64,000 nucleotides of DNA from Lentzea albidocapillata (GTDB lineage Bacteria; Actinomycetota; Actinomycetes; Mycobacteriales; Pseudonocardiaceae), in assembly GCF_000719115.1 (NCBI RefSeq), contig NZ_JOEA01000003.1:124001-188000 (forward strand), read 5' to 3'. Below the pieces are notes generated by a model, which did no database searches, was not told where the DNA came from, and worked only from the letters and a program-made list of their open reading frames with translations. The position numbers were made by a program, and so were the translations under genes. This document shows positions 1-8,175 of the stretch, piece by piece (the first letter of the stretch is position 1; each line of letters starts with the position of its first letter).

Positions 1-536
1 TCGACCGGCTCATGGGCGAGCCCGCCTGGGACGCCAAGTCCTACGCCGCCCAGCTCAAAAAGGTCCAGGCCGCGCTGAACGACACCACCTGGGTCGTCGT
101 GCAGGAGGTCCGCAAGGTCCTCGAAGCCGCCCACGAGGCCGAACTGGCACTGACCGGCCTCAAAGGCGCCCCGGACTCGGCCAACGACATCCGCGCACAC
201 CTCAACTCGCTGGTGTACAAGGGATTCGTCACCCACACCGGCTACGACCGGCTGCCCGACCTCGTGCGCTACCTCAAAGGCATCGCGCGGCGCATCGAGA
301 AACTGCCCGAGAACCCGCGCCGCGACCTCGACTGGACCAACCAGGTCCACCAGGTCCACGCCGAGTACCGCGAACTGCGCGCGCAGACCCCGGCCGACGA
401 ACCCGCCCCCGAACTCGACGAGATCCGCTGGATGATCGAGGAACTGCGCCTGTCCTACTTCGCCCAGACCATCAAGACCCGGTACACGGTCAGCGACAAG
501 CGCATCTACAAGGCACTCGACGCCGTGCCGTTGTAA
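1..536 (+). CDS. hrpA: C-terminal fragment of HrpA-like ATP-dependent RNA helicase (DUF3418 end)
   Basis: The frame is open from the left edge (codons from base 3) to the TAA at 534-536, so only about the last 177 residues are present. The text matches the far C-terminus of DEAH-box HrpA helicases (DUF3418): a RYLKGIARRIEKLPENPRRD block followed by EIRWMIEELRLSYFAQ and a closing SDKRIYKALD. In this family the region follows the helicase core and accessory domains and takes part in RNA or ribosome-linked remodelling. No helicase motif can be checked because the 5' part lies outside the window. The methionine at base 12 is internal and should not be used as a start. The identification rests on my recall of the family's C-terminal motif. 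Confidence 0.75.
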   Translation, partial: DRLMGEPAWDAKSYAAQLKKVQAALNDTTWVVVQEVRKVLEAAHEAELALTGLKGAPDSANDIRAHLNSLVYKGFVTHTGYDRLPDLVRYLKGIARRIEKLPENPRRDLDWTNQVHQVHAEYRELRAQTPADEPAPELDEIRWMIEELRLSYFAQTIKTRYTVSDKRIYKALDAVPL

Positions 537-545
537 GTCGCAGAA

Positions 546-580
546 TACATGGAGTTTCCAACTATTGGATTTTCCATGTA
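546..580. promoter_or_regulatory. Nested inverted repeats, candidate MarR operator
   Basis: TACATGGA (546-553) and TCCATGTA (573-580) form a perfect 8-bp inverted repeat. Nested within it is TCCAA-CTA-TTGGA (557-569). The block lies directly upstream of the MarR start at 592 and is AT-rich compared with its surroundings. MarR proteins commonly autoregulate from such sites, so this is the likely operator of the marR-SDR operon. Binding is inferred, not shown. Confidence 0.5.
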
Positions 581-591
581 ATGTGGCGGTC

Positions 592-1068
592 ATGGATGAT
601 CGGCAGCTGACCGAAGAGCTTCACGACTGCCTGTTCGCGATCCGCGGCGAGGTACATGCCGAGCTCAAGGACCTGGCTCGCGACGCGGGGCTGACCGACG
701 CCCAGACCGATGCCCTGTGGAGGCTGAGCCGCGGCCGGGAGATGACCGCGCGTCGCCTGGCCGACCTCCTGCAGTGCGACGCCTCCACCGCCACGTCGAT
801 GATCGACCGGCTGGAGAAGCACGGCCTGGTCCGCCGTGTGCCCCACCCCACCGACCGCCGCGTGAAAGTCATCCAGCTCACCCCCGAGGGATGCGCGTTG
901 CGCGATCGCGTCATCCAGCACACCACCGAGCACTCACCCTTCGCCCGCCTCGACCATGAGAGCAGGCTGCGCCTGCACACGCTTCTCCGCGAAGTGATCG
1001 ATGGCACCGGCTCGACAGGTGAGGCCGCCGCCATCGTCAAGGACACCGCGAAAAGAGAGCAGCGATGA
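592..1068 (+). CDS. MarR-family transcriptional regulator
   Basis: A 158-residue winged-helix protein. After an N-terminal dimerisation helix it shows the MarR DNA-binding core: LTDAQTDALWRLSR, then the recognition part LLQCDASTATSMIDRLEKHG, and the wing with VPHPTDRRVKVIQLTPEG. ATG 592 is preferred over the TTG at 565 because the 565 start would place coding sequence inside the palindromic operator block. The stop overlaps the start of the downstream dehydrogenase by 4 bp, so the two are translationally coupled. MarR proteins usually repress themselves and the adjacent enzyme until a small, often phenolic or oxidising, ligand binds. The ligand is unknown here. Confidence 0.88.
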   Translation: MDDRQLTEELHDCLFAIRGEVHAELKDLARDAGLTDAQTDALWRLSRGREMTARRLADLLQCDASTATSMIDRLEKHGLVRRVPHPTDRRVKVIQLTPEGCALRDRVIQHTTEHSPFARLDHESRLRLHTLLREVIDGTGSTGEAAAIVKDTAKREQR

Positions 1069-1982
1069 GCAGCAAGATCGCGGTCATCACGGGCGGAGCC
1101 TCCGGTCTGGGCCTGGTGACGGCACGCCACCTGATCAAGGCCGGTCAGAGCGTCGTACTCGTCGGCCGGGACGCGACGCGCACCCAGGCCGCCTCCGACA
1201 GCCTGCGCGGCCTGGCTCCTGCGGGCAGTGACGCGGCACCGCCCAGGACGTACACCGCTGACCTGGAACAGTGGTCGCAAGTACGGGCACTGGCAGCGGA
1301 ACTGGCCGCCGACAACCACCCGGTGCACGTCCTCATCAACAACGCAGGGGCGGCGTTCCCCCGATACGAGCAGACACCGGACGGCGTGGAACGCACCTAC
1401 GCGCTCAACCACCACGCCCCGTTCCTGCTCACCCACGCCCTGCTGGCCGAAGGAGCGCTCACGCCCCAGGCGCGGATCATCAACATGTCCTCGTTCGTGG
1501 AAAAGCGCGGCAAGCTCGACACCGCCGATCCGGACGTAGCGGGAACATCATGGAGCAACCGCTTCTACAACCAGATCAACGTCTACGCGACGAGCAAGCT
1601 CGTCAGCCTCCTGGCCACGCGAGAACTCGCGCGCCGCCTGCCCGAGGGCATGAGCGTCTACAACGCCAATCCCGGAATGGTCAAAGGCACCGCGATGAAC
1701 AGCAACGCCGGCGGCCTGATGCGGCTCACCGCCCCGCTGTTCCGCCCGTTCGCGATCACCCCGGACGAAGGTGTGCAGACCCCCGTCCTGCTCGCCACCG
1801 CCTCGCCCGCACCGCGTCCCAGCGGCGGCTTCTTCAGTGAGTCCCGGCCGGACACCCCTTCGCGCCTGGCTCTGGACGATGCCCTCGCCCACGCCGTCTA
1901 CACCAAGACCGCGGCCCTGCTCGGGGTGGAGCCGCTCACGAGCCTTGGGAGGGCGGGGCCCTGCCCTTACCGTGGAGCATGA
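1065..1982 (+). CDS. Short-chain dehydrogenase/reductase (SDR)
   Basis: A 305-residue Rossmann-fold oxidoreductase. The cofactor motif TGGASGLG is at residues 9-16, NNAG at 92-95, the catalytic serine lies in IINMSS around 142, and the YxxxK pair is Y174/K178. It resembles the longer retinol-dehydrogenase/WW-oxidoreductase-like SDRs rather than the 250-residue classical type. It overlaps marR by 4 bp, so it is the probable regulated enzyme. The last 15 or so residues look non-conserved. The substrate cannot be predicted. Confidence 0.88.
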   Translation: MSSKIAVITGGASGLGLVTARHLIKAGQSVVLVGRDATRTQAASDSLRGLAPAGSDAAPPRTYTADLEQWSQVRALAAELAADNHPVHVLINNAGAAFPRYEQTPDGVERTYALNHHAPFLLTHALLAEGALTPQARIINMSSFVEKRGKLDTADPDVAGTSWSNRFYNQINVYATSKLVSLLATRELARRLPEGMSVYNANPGMVKGTAMNSNAGGLMRLTAPLFRPFAITPDEGVQTPVLLATASPAPRPSGGFFSESRPDTPSRLALDDALAHAVYTKTAALLGVEPLTSLGRAGPCPYRGA

Positions 1983-2269
1983 ACACTTCTGGGGATTCCA
2001 AGTGGGTCGTCCACATCAGCGGCGACGCGCCGAACGCGCACGACGACACCCGAGCCAGGTTCGACGACGCGCTGCGTGACGACCTCGCCGACCTGGAACA
2101 GGAACTGGGCCGCACGCCGGTGTTCGCGCTCAGCCTGTTCCAGGTCCCCGGCGAGGATCAGCGCTGGAAGCGCCTGAAGCCGGACCTGGTGGAGATCTCC
2201 GAAGGCCTCATGCGGTCCCGCAACGTCATCGCGCCGCTGGAGTCAGTCATCCGCGAGCTCGCCCAGTAG
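1979..2269 (+). CDS. Small acidic protein of unknown function
   Basis: A 96-residue ORF that starts inside the stop of the SDR (4-bp overlap), which supports translation from the same mRNA. It has a regular alternation of charged and hydrophobic residues, no membrane segment and no cysteine pair. I recognise no family. Its 3' end overlaps the convergent HxlR gene by 27 bp, which is tolerable but lowers certainty. Confidence 0.55.
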   Translation: MNTSGDSKWVVHISGDAPNAHDDTRARFDDALRDDLADLEQELGRTPVFALSLFQVPGEDQRWKRLKPDLVEISEGLMRSRNVIAPLESVIRELAQ

Positions 2270-2575
2270 TGCCTCGCCCGTGCGGTGCAGCTCCACCAGC
2301 AACGGCCGCAGCAGCAACCCGGCGGACGTCAGCTCGTACGACGTCCGCACCGGGAAACCGGGGGAGCGCGAGCACGACACCAGACCCTGCGCCACCAACG
2401 ACTCCAGTCGCTCGGTCAGCACCTTCGCGCTCAGCGACGGCAGTCCCGCCCGCAACGCCGAGAACGACCGCGGGCCGTGCATCAGATCGCGCAGTACCAG
2501 CGTCGCCCACCGGCCGCTGATCGCCGCCAGCGCCACCTCCACCGGGCAGTCCGACGACGGCCGGTCCCAGGTCAC
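2243..2575 (-). CDS. HxlR-family winged-helix regulator
   Basis: A 110-residue protein with the complete HxlR layout: CPVEVALAAISGRWATLVLR near the N-terminus with the family cysteine, the helix-turn-helix segment FSALRAGLPSLSAKVLTERL, and the wing around SYELTSAGLLL. The reading frame is open further upstream, but GTG 2575 gives the expected N-terminus and sits in the operator-like palindrome 2571-2586. It is divergent from an NTF2-like gene whose start is 40 bp away. Such one-domain regulators typically control themselves and the divergent neighbour. Confidence 0.85.
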   Translation of the reverse strand: MTWDRPSSDCPVEVALAAISGRWATLVLRDLMHGPRSFSALRAGLPSLSAKVLTERLESLVAQGLVSCSRSPGFPVRTSYELTSAGLLLRPLLVELHRTGEALLGELADD

Positions 2576-2586
2576 CGTTTGGTGAC
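2571..2586. promoter_or_regulatory. Perfect palindrome GTCACC-N4-GGTGAC over the HxlR start
   Basis: GTCACC (2571-2576) and GGTGAC (2581-2586) are perfect inverted halves around GTTT. The left arm overlaps the GTG start codon of hxlR, so binding here would block its own translation initiation region or promoter as well as the divergent promoter. Operator function is inferred from position. Confidence 0.45.
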
Positions 2587-2614
2587 CCACACCGGCGAAC
2601 GCGACGCTCACAGC

Positions 2615-2956
2615 ATGACCATCCACCCCGCCAGTGTGGCCCACGAGTTCGCCGCCGCGTTCAACTCCCGCGACCCGCGCGCCGTCGACGCCGTCTACGA
2701 ACCCGGCGGCCTGTTCGTGCCCGAACCCGGCACCACCGTCACCGGGGCCGCGCGGCAGGCGGCCAACCAGCGGTTCCTCGGGCTCGGCCTGCCCATCGAC
2801 GTCCGTCCGCGGCACGTCTACGAACACGACGGCATCGCGCTGCTCATCGTCGACTGGACCATCGGCGACGTGCACGGCACCGCCACCGACGTCGCACGCG
2901 AAGGCGCGGACGGCCGGTGGCGGTACGTGATCGACAACCCCTTCGGCGTCAGCTAG
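2615..2956 (+). CDS. NTF2-like/SnoaL-type small protein
   Basis: A 113-residue protein with the alpha+beta pattern of the NTF2-like superfamily: FAAAFNSRDPRAVDAVYEPG at the N-terminus, an FVPEPG strand, and the late strand pair GIALLIVDWTIGD and RWRYVIDNPFG. Members act as small-molecule isomerases, hydrolases or binding proteins; no specific activity can be assigned. ATG 2615 is chosen because the text upstream loses protein character and belongs to the hxlR control region. It overlaps the convergent ABC ATPase stop by 8 bp. Confidence 0.75.
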   Translation: MTIHPASVAHEFAAAFNSRDPRAVDAVYEPGGLFVPEPGTTVTGAARQAANQRFLGLGLPIDVRPRHVYEHDGIALLIVDWTIGDVHGTATDVAREGADGRWRYVIDNPFGVS

Positions 2957-3713
2957 GCGGTTCCATGGCGCCGGTCATGATCGCCACCGCGTCCGACATC
3001 GACACCGACTTCGGGTCCACCACCGCCTTGCGGCGGCCCAGGCGCTGGATGTGGATGCGGTCGGCGACCTCGAACACGTGCGGCATGTTGTGGCTGATCA
3101 GGATCACCGGCAGGCCCCGGTCGCGGACCTGCAGGATCAGGTCCAGCACCGCTCGGGACTCCCGCACGCCCAGCGCCGCCGTCGGCTCGTCCATGATCAC
3201 GACACGGCTGCCGAACGCCGCCGCCCGCGCCACCGCCACGGCTTGGCGCTGGCCGCCCGAGAGGGTCTCCACCGCCTGGCCGGGGTTCTGGATCGTCATG
3301 ATCCCCAGCGCGTCGAGCTGGCGGCGTGCCTCCTCCCGCATGCCGGCTCGGTCGAGCATCCGAAACACCGATCCCAGCACGCCCTTGCGGCGCAGTTCGC
3401 GGCCCAGGAACAGGTTCGCGGCGATGTCGAGCGACGGAGAGACCGCGAGTGACTGGTGCACCGTCTCGATGCCCGCGTTGCGCGCGTCCAGCGGTGTGGA
3501 GAACGACACCGGCTCGCCGTCGAGCAGGACCTCGCCCTCGTCCGGCACCACCGCCCCGGACAGGGCCTTGATCAGCGACGACTTGCCCGCGCCGTTGTCG
3601 CCGATCACCGCGAGGATCTCGCCCGGCAGCAGCTCCAGGTCCGAGCCCGCCAGCGCCGTCACCCTCCCGTACCGCTTGACCAGGCCCGTCGCCTGCAGGA
3701 TCGGGGTGGTCAT
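2949..3713 (-). CDS. Sugar ABC importer ATPase, single-domain FrcA type
   Basis: A 254-residue ATP-binding subunit. Walker A is GDNGAGKS (residues 38-45), the signature LSGGQ is at 151-155, Walker B VVIMDEP is at 171-177 and the H-loop histidine is at about 208. Unlike RbsA and XylG, which carry two fused ATPase domains, this protein has one, as in fructose-type FrcA systems. ATG 3713 overlaps the permease stop by 4 bp; the longer frame to 3983 only covers the permease gene. It powers uptake through the 3710-4711 permease. The sugar is probably a pentose or fructose-like hexose, by family inference. Confidence 0.9.
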   Translation of the reverse strand: MTTPILQATGLVKRYGRVTALAGSDLELLPGEILAVIGDNGAGKSSLIKALSGAVVPDEGEVLLDGEPVSFSTPLDARNAGIETVHQSLAVSPSLDIAANLFLGRELRRKGVLGSVFRMLDRAGMREEARRQLDALGIMTIQNPGQAVETLSGGQRQAVAVARAAAFGSRVVIMDEPTAALGVRESRAVLDLILQVRDRGLPVILISHNMPHVFEVADRIHIQRLGRRKAVVDPKSVSMSDAVAIMTGAMEPPS

Positions 3714-4711
3714 GCCTTCACCTTCCTGATCCACTGGTCCAGCGACACCGCCACGATGATCAGCACACCGACCGCCATCGTCTGCCACAACACGTCCACG
3801 CCGGCCAGCGCGAGGCCGTTGCGGAACACGCCGACGATCAACGCGCCGATCAGCGACCCCACCACCGCGCCACGGCCACCGAACAGCGACGTCCCGCCGA
3901 TCACCACCGCCGTGATCGAGTCCAGGTTGTCGGTCTGCCCCGCCTGCGGGCTCGCCGACGCGATCCGGCCGATCAGCGTCCACGCCGCCACCGCGTAGAT
4001 CAGCCCCGCCGTCGCGTACACCGAAAGCAACACCCGTGCGGTGCGGATGCCCGACAGGCGCGACGCCTCCAGGTCGTCACCCGTGGAATAGACGTGCCGG
4101 CCCCACGCGGTGTTCTTCAGCACGAACGCCATCGCCGCCACCAGCACCACCAGCAGGATCGAGCCGTAGGTGATGCGCGTGCCGCCCACGGTGAACGTCT
4201 GCCCGGTCCACAGCAGCAGCGACGGCATGTCCGAGCCGCGGATCGTGGCACTGCCCGAATACCAGAGGTTCAACGCGAAGAACACGTTCAACGTGCCCAG
4301 CGTGACGATGAACGGCGGCAGCTTCAGCCGCGTCACCAGCAGCCCGTTGAGCAGGCCGCACAGCGTGCCCACCAGGAACCCCAGCAGCAGCGCGGGCAGT
4401 CCCGGCAGGCCGGTCTCCGCCGCGAACTTCGCCATCACGATCGAGGTCAGCACCATGATCGCCCCGCACGACAGGTCGATGCCCGCCGTCAGGATCACGA
4501 TCGTCTGTCCCACCGCGAGCGTGCCCACCACCGCGACCTGCTGCAGGATCAGCGAGATGTTGCCCGGCGTCAGGAACCGCTCCGAGAGCAACGCGAACAC
4601 GATCACCGACGCCAGCAGCACCACCGCCGGCCCGATCGTCGCCTGCGCGTGCAACACGTGCTGCACGCGCGTGAGCAGCGACCGGTCCCGCTGCTCCACC
4701 ACCGCCGTCAT
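3710..4711 (-). CDS. Sugar ABC importer permease, RbsC/FrcC-like
   Basis: A 333-residue inner-membrane protein with about eight to ten hydrophobic segments. It carries the BPD_transp_2 signature region near VLTAGIDLSCGAIMVLTS and later GGTSLFGGRGAVVGSLIGAL, both typical of the ribose/xylose/fructose importer subfamily. It lies 3 bp downstream of the binding protein and overlaps the ATPase by 4 bp, so all three are one operon. It forms the transmembrane path, presumably as a homodimer. Confidence 0.92.
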   Translation of the reverse strand: MTAVVEQRDRSLLTRVQHVLHAQATIGPAVVLLASVIVFALLSERFLTPGNISLILQQVAVVGTLAVGQTIVILTAGIDLSCGAIMVLTSIVMAKFAAETGLPGLPALLLGFLVGTLCGLLNGLLVTRLKLPPFIVTLGTLNVFFALNLWYSGSATIRGSDMPSLLLWTGQTFTVGGTRITYGSILLVVLVAAMAFVLKNTAWGRHVYSTGDDLEASRLSGIRTARVLLSVYATAGLIYAVAAWTLIGRIASASPQAGQTDNLDSITAVVIGGTSLFGGRGAVVGSLIGALIVGVFRNGLALAGVDVLWQTMAVGVLIIVAVSLDQWIRKVKA

Positions 4712-4714
4712 GGC

Positions 4715-5731
4715 TCAGCCCCAGCAGTTCTGCAGGCCGAACGCCGAGTCCTTCGACTCCACGCCCTCGGCCGGCTGGTCGGTGATCAGCGTGACGCCCG
4801 TGTCGGTGTCCTGCGGCTTCGAGCCGTCCTTGGCGAACTTCGATACCGCCTCCACGCCCAGCTGCGCCATCTTGAGCGGGTACTGCTGCGAGGTCGCGCC
4901 GATCACGCCCGCCTTGACGTTGTCCACACCGGGACAGCCGCCGTCGACCGAGACGATGACGACGTCCTTCTCCTTGCCCGCCGCCTTGAGCGCCTCGTAG
5001 GCACCCGCCGCCGCGGGCTCGTTGATCGTGTAGACCAGGTTGATCCCGGGGTCGCGCTGCAGCAGGTTCTCCATCGCCGTGCGGCCGCCCTCCGGCGCGC
5101 CGTCGGTCACGTCATGGCCCACGATCCGCGGATCGGACTCGTCGCCGATGCGGCCCTTGTCCTTCACGTCGACGCCGAAGCCCTCCAGGAACCCCTGGTC
5201 GCGCTGCACGTCCACCGACACCTGGTTGGGGTTGAGGTCCAGCAACGCGATCTTGGCCTGCTTGCCGTCCTTGGCGAACTTCGCCTTCGCCCACTGCCCG
5301 ATCAGCAGACCGGCCTTGTAGTTGTCGGTCGCGAACGTCGCGTCGGCGGCGTTCGCCGGCTCCAGCTGCGTGTCCAGCGCGATCACCAGCAGGCCCGCCG
5401 CCCGCGCCTTGTCCACCGACGGCACGATCGCCTTCGAATCGCTCGGCGTGATCAGAATGCCCTTCGCGCCCGAGGCGATCAGGTTCTCGATCGCGTCGAC
5501 CTGCGACTGGTTGTCGCCGTCCTGCTTGCCCGCGAACGACTGCACCGTCACCCCGGACGAGGTCGCCGCCTGTTGCGCGCCCTCCTTCATCTTCACGAAG
5601 AACGGGTTCGTGTCCGTCTTCGTCACCAGGCCCACCAGCGTCGCCGCACCGCCGGAGGATCCACCGCCTCCGCACGCGGTGGCGAACACGAGCAACGCGG
5701 CTGCGCCGACAACTCCGACCGTTCTGCGCAT
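4715..5731 (-). CDS. Sugar-binding lipoprotein of ABC importer
   Basis: A 338-residue periplasmic-binding-type lipoprotein. The start at 5731 gives a classical lipoprotein signal with a hydrophobic run and a cysteine in ATACGGGG; the upstream in-frame codons run through the operator and are rejected. The body is a type-I (Peripla_BP_4) fold: [14 protein letters not shown] near the start, then [19 protein letters not shown] and later [20 protein letters not shown], resembling fructose/ribose binders such as FrcB. It is first in the operon and sits next to a LacI-type operator, so it should be the most strongly controlled gene. Confidence 0.92.
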   Translation of the reverse strand: MRRTVGVVGAAALLVFATACGGGGSSGGAATLVGLVTKTDTNPFFVKMKEGAQQAATSSGVTVQSFAGKQDGDNQSQVDAIENLIASGAKGILITPSDSKAIVPSVDKARAAGLLVIALDTQLEPANAADATFATDNYKAGLLIGQWAKAKFAKDGKQAKIALLDLNPNQVSVDVQRDQGFLEGFGVDVKDKGRIGDESDPRIVGHDVTDGAPEGGRTAMENLLQRDPGINLVYTINEPAAAGAYEALKAAGKEKDVVIVSVDGGCPGVDNVKAGVIGATSQQYPLKMAQLGVEAVSKFAKDGSKPQDTDTGVTLITDQPAEGVESKDSAFGLQNCWG

Positions 5732-5740
5732 GACAACTCC

Positions 5741-5758
5741 TACGTCAACGTTGACGTA
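5741..5758. promoter_or_regulatory. LacI-family operator, perfect 18-bp palindrome
   Basis: TACGTCAACGTTGACGTA is a perfect palindrome with the central CG expected of LacI/GalR-type sites. It lies 10 bp upstream of the binding-protein start and so over its leader. A near-identical copy occurs at 5830-5847, beside the divergent lacI gene. Confidence 0.8.
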
Positions 5759-5829
5759 ACCGGCCCTCCGCAGACCCACCGCGAGTTGCGGTGAAGCGGC
5801 TACGTTTTGATGTGAATCGGGTATACCGT

Positions 5830-5847
5830 TACGTCATCGTTGACGCA
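5830..5847. promoter_or_regulatory. Second LacI-family operator
   Basis: TACGTCATCGTTGACGCA matches the perfect operator at 5741-5758 in 16 of 18 positions and keeps the CG centre. The two centres are 89 bp apart, about 8.5 helical turns, so one repressor could act on both divergent promoters, possibly by looping. It lies 30 bp before the regulator start, consistent with autoregulation. Confidence 0.72.
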
Positions 5848-5876
5848 AGAGTCCTAGGACGTGAGCGGGGCGGGGC

Positions 5877-6908
5877 ATGGATCAAGCCGGCGAGAGACGC
5901 GAACCCACGATGCGCGACGTCGCGGCGCTGGCCAAGGTCAGCATCAAGACCGTCTCGCGGGTCATCAACGGCCTGCCCGGCGCCGGGACGGAGGTCACCG
6001 ACCGCGTCCGCGCCGCCGCCCGCACCCTCGGCTACCGGCCCAACCTCACCGCCAGCAGCCTGCGCCGCGCCGACCGCCGCAGCGCCACCATCGGCGTGCT
6101 GTTCGAAGACCTCTCCAACCCCTTCGACGCCGCCCTGCTGCGCGCCGTCGAGGACCACGCCCGCCGCAGCGGCGTCCTCGTGCTCGCCGCCAGCACCGAG
6201 GACGACCACACCCTGCAACGCGAACTGCTCCTGTCGCTGTCCGCGCGCCGCGTCGACGGCGTCGTCGTCATGGCCGCCGGCGGCCACCAGGACGCCCTGC
6301 AGCACGAACGCGAACGCGGCACCCCGATGGTGCTCGTCGACCGGCCGCCCACCTTCGGCGGCACCGACTGCGTCACCACCACCAACCGCGACAGCTCCCG
6401 CGCCGCCGTGCTCACACTCGCCGCCCTGGGGCACCGCGACATCGCGTTCCTCGGCGACCGCCGCACCCTGTGGACCAGCCAGGAGCGCTACACCGGCTAC
6501 CTCGAAGGCCTCGCCCAGGCGGGTCTGACGCTGCGCGAGGAGCTCGTGCGCACCGGCCTGCACGGCGCCGACGTCGCCGAGACCGCCGCCGCCGCGCTGT
6601 TCGGCCTCGACCGGCCGCCCACGGCGCTGTTCACCGCCCAGAACCTCGTCACCGTCGGCGCCATGCGCGTGCTGCGCGCCCGTGACCTGCACCGGCGCGT
6701 CGCCGTCATCGGCTTCGACGACTTCCCGCTCGCCGACCTGCTCGACCCCGCCGTCACCGTCGTGCGCCAGGACGTACCCGGCATCGGCCGCAAGGCCGCC
6801 GAGCTCATCCTCGCCCGCATCGACGGCGACACCTCACCGCCCGTGCACGCCGTCGTCCCCGCCGCCCTCGTGCCCCGCGGCTCCGGCGAGATCGCGCCGC
6901 TCAGCTGA
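5877..6908 (+). CDS. LacI-family repressor of the divergent sugar importer
   Basis: A 343-residue regulator. The N-terminal helix-turn-helix is TMRDVAALAKVSIKTVSRVI with the hinge region LGYRPNLTASSLRR; a periplasmic-binding-like ligand domain follows (IGVLFEDLSNPFDAALLRAV, then AVIGFDDFPLADLLDP). It is divergent from the importer operon and the 145-bp gap holds two copies of one palindrome, so its target is clear. The inducer should be the imported sugar. The 3' end overlaps the convergent hydrolase by 8 bp. Confidence 0.93.
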   Translation: MDQAGERREPTMRDVAALAKVSIKTVSRVINGLPGAGTEVTDRVRAAARTLGYRPNLTASSLRRADRRSATIGVLFEDLSNPFDAALLRAVEDHARRSGVLVLAASTEDDHTLQRELLLSLSARRVDGVVVMAAGGHQDALQHERERGTPMVLVDRPPTFGGTDCVTTTNRDSSRAAVLTLAALGHRDIAFLGDRRTLWTSQERYTGYLEGLAQAGLTLREELVRTGLHGADVAETAAAALFGLDRPPTALFTAQNLVTVGAMRVLRARDLHRRVAVIGFDDFPLADLLDPAVTVVRQDVPGIGRKAAELILARIDGDTSPPVHAVVPAALVPRGSGEIAPLS

Positions 6909-7668
6909 CCGACAGCACCGCGTCGATCACCTGCGGCCCCGACAGCAGCACCTCGTCGTTGTGGTCCGCGCCGTCGATCTCGACGAGCCGGGCCCGTGCC
7001 GCCGTCGCCACCTCACGGCTCTGCGCGGGCGGCACCACCGAGTCCTTCGTCCCCAGCAGCACCACGGTCGGAACGTCCAACGCGGACACCCGCTCGGCCA
7101 CCGGATACTTGTCCTGCAACAGCATCCTCACCGGCAGCCACGGATAGTGGTGCGACCCGGCCGCCGCCAGCGACGTGAACGGCGAACGCAGCACCATGCC
7201 CTTAGGAACGCGGAACGTCGCGAGCTCCGCGGCCACCGCCGCGCCCAGCGACTCACCGAAGTAGACGACCGGCCCGTCGATCAGGTCCAGCGCCGCCCGC
7301 GCGTCGAAGGTCAGGCCCTCCTCGGTGGGCTTGCCCGGGTTGCCGCCGTAGCCGCGGTAGTCGAACAGCAGCACCGACAACCCACGCGACGTCAGCGCCC
7401 GCGCCAGCGACACCCGGCCCTCCCGGTTGCCGCCGTTGCCCGGGAACACCACCACCGTCACGGGCGCCTCGGGCAGCTCGAAGTGCCAGCCGCCCAGCAT
7501 CAGGCCGTCCGCCGTCACCAGCCGGACGTCACGCCCGCCGGGCAGCACCTCGTCCGCGCTGGGCAGCGGACCGGGGGAGGGAAAGTACACGAGCTTGCGC
7601 TGGAAGGTGAAGACCACGGCGACGATGGTGACAACCACCGCCAACGCGATCAACACCGCCCTCCTCAT
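6901..7668 (-). CDS. Membrane-anchored alpha/beta hydrolase (BEM46/DUF829-like)
   Basis: A 255-residue serine hydrolase with an N-terminal hydrophobic anchor (residues 4-22). The fold shows VVVFPGNGGN, the oxyanion region LLFDYRGYGGNPG, and the nucleophile elbow GESLG (Ser140). The acid is Asp209 in GTKDSVVP and the base is His236 in GADHND, so the triad is complete. Such BEM46/YhfR-like enzymes face the outside of the membrane and hydrolyse unknown esters or peptides. It lies 17 bp upstream-end to the secreted-protein gene and could be cotranscribed with it. Confidence 0.85.
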   Translation of the reverse strand: MRRAVLIALAVVVTIVAVVFTFQRKLVYFPSPGPLPSADEVLPGGRDVRLVTADGLMLGGWHFELPEAPVTVVVFPGNGGNREGRVSLARALTSRGLSVLLFDYRGYGGNPGKPTEEGLTFDARAALDLIDGPVVYFGESLGAAVAAELATFRVPKGMVLRSPFTSLAAAGSHHYPWLPVRMLLQDKYPVAERVSALDVPTVVLLGTKDSVVPPAQSREVATAARARLVEIDGADHNDEVLLSGPQVIDAVLSVS

Positions 7669-7685
7669 CGGACCATGATGACCGG

Positions 7686-8117
7686 TCAGCAGCGCTTGTC
7701 GGTGAACTCCTGATAGCCGAAACTCGGGTCACCGACCAGGTCGACGAACGTGCCCGACGCCCGCGTGCACTTCGACAGCGTGTCCGTGCCCCTCGACCAG
7801 TTCGCCTGCTGGTTACGCGCCCGCACATACCCCGCCGGGTTCGCGCCGTCCGGGTAGATCGCCGTGCCCACCTCGAACGAGCGGCCCTTGCTGATCCACG
7901 AGTCCCACACCCACACGTACGCCCAGTTCTTCCCGCAGCCCTTGAACTGCTTCACCGACGCCACGATCGAACTCGGGCTCGTGCCGGTCTGGATGTAGGC
8001 GGTGCTCCCGATCTGGGTCACCGGTCCACAACCGGGCGCCGACTCCGCGTGCGCCACCCCCGAGGACAACCCCGCCAACACGAAAGCGGCCACCGCCGCG
8101 ACAGAAACGAATCTCAC
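7686..8117 (-). CDS. Secreted small protein of unknown function
   Basis: Starting at GTG 8117 gives a 143-residue protein with a Sec signal (VSVAAVAAFVLAGLSSG, cleavage near AHA-ES). The mature part is about 115 residues with four cysteines, probably two disulfides, and many aromatics (AYVWVWDSW). The longer ATG-type start at 8159 would place 14 polar residues ahead of the signal and is less likely. I do not recognise a family. Small disulfide-bonded exported proteins of this shape are frequent in filamentous actinobacteria. Confidence 0.72.
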   Translation of the reverse strand: MRFVSVAAVAAFVLAGLSSGVAHAESAPGCGPVTQIGSTAYIQTGTSPSSIVASVKQFKGCGKNWAYVWVWDSWISKGRSFEVGTAIYPDGANPAGYVRARNQQANWSRGTDTLSKCTRASGTFVDLVGDPSFGYQEFTDKRC

Positions 8118-8175
8118 GCCGCGACAGTCGCCGCTCCCGGTTAGCCAGCGGTAAATCACCGCAAAGAGTGAACTT

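Noticed and set aside
4094..5794. 566-codon plus-strand frame over the sugar importer
   Set aside because: It is Arg/His/Gln-rich and antisense to two well-supported transport genes.
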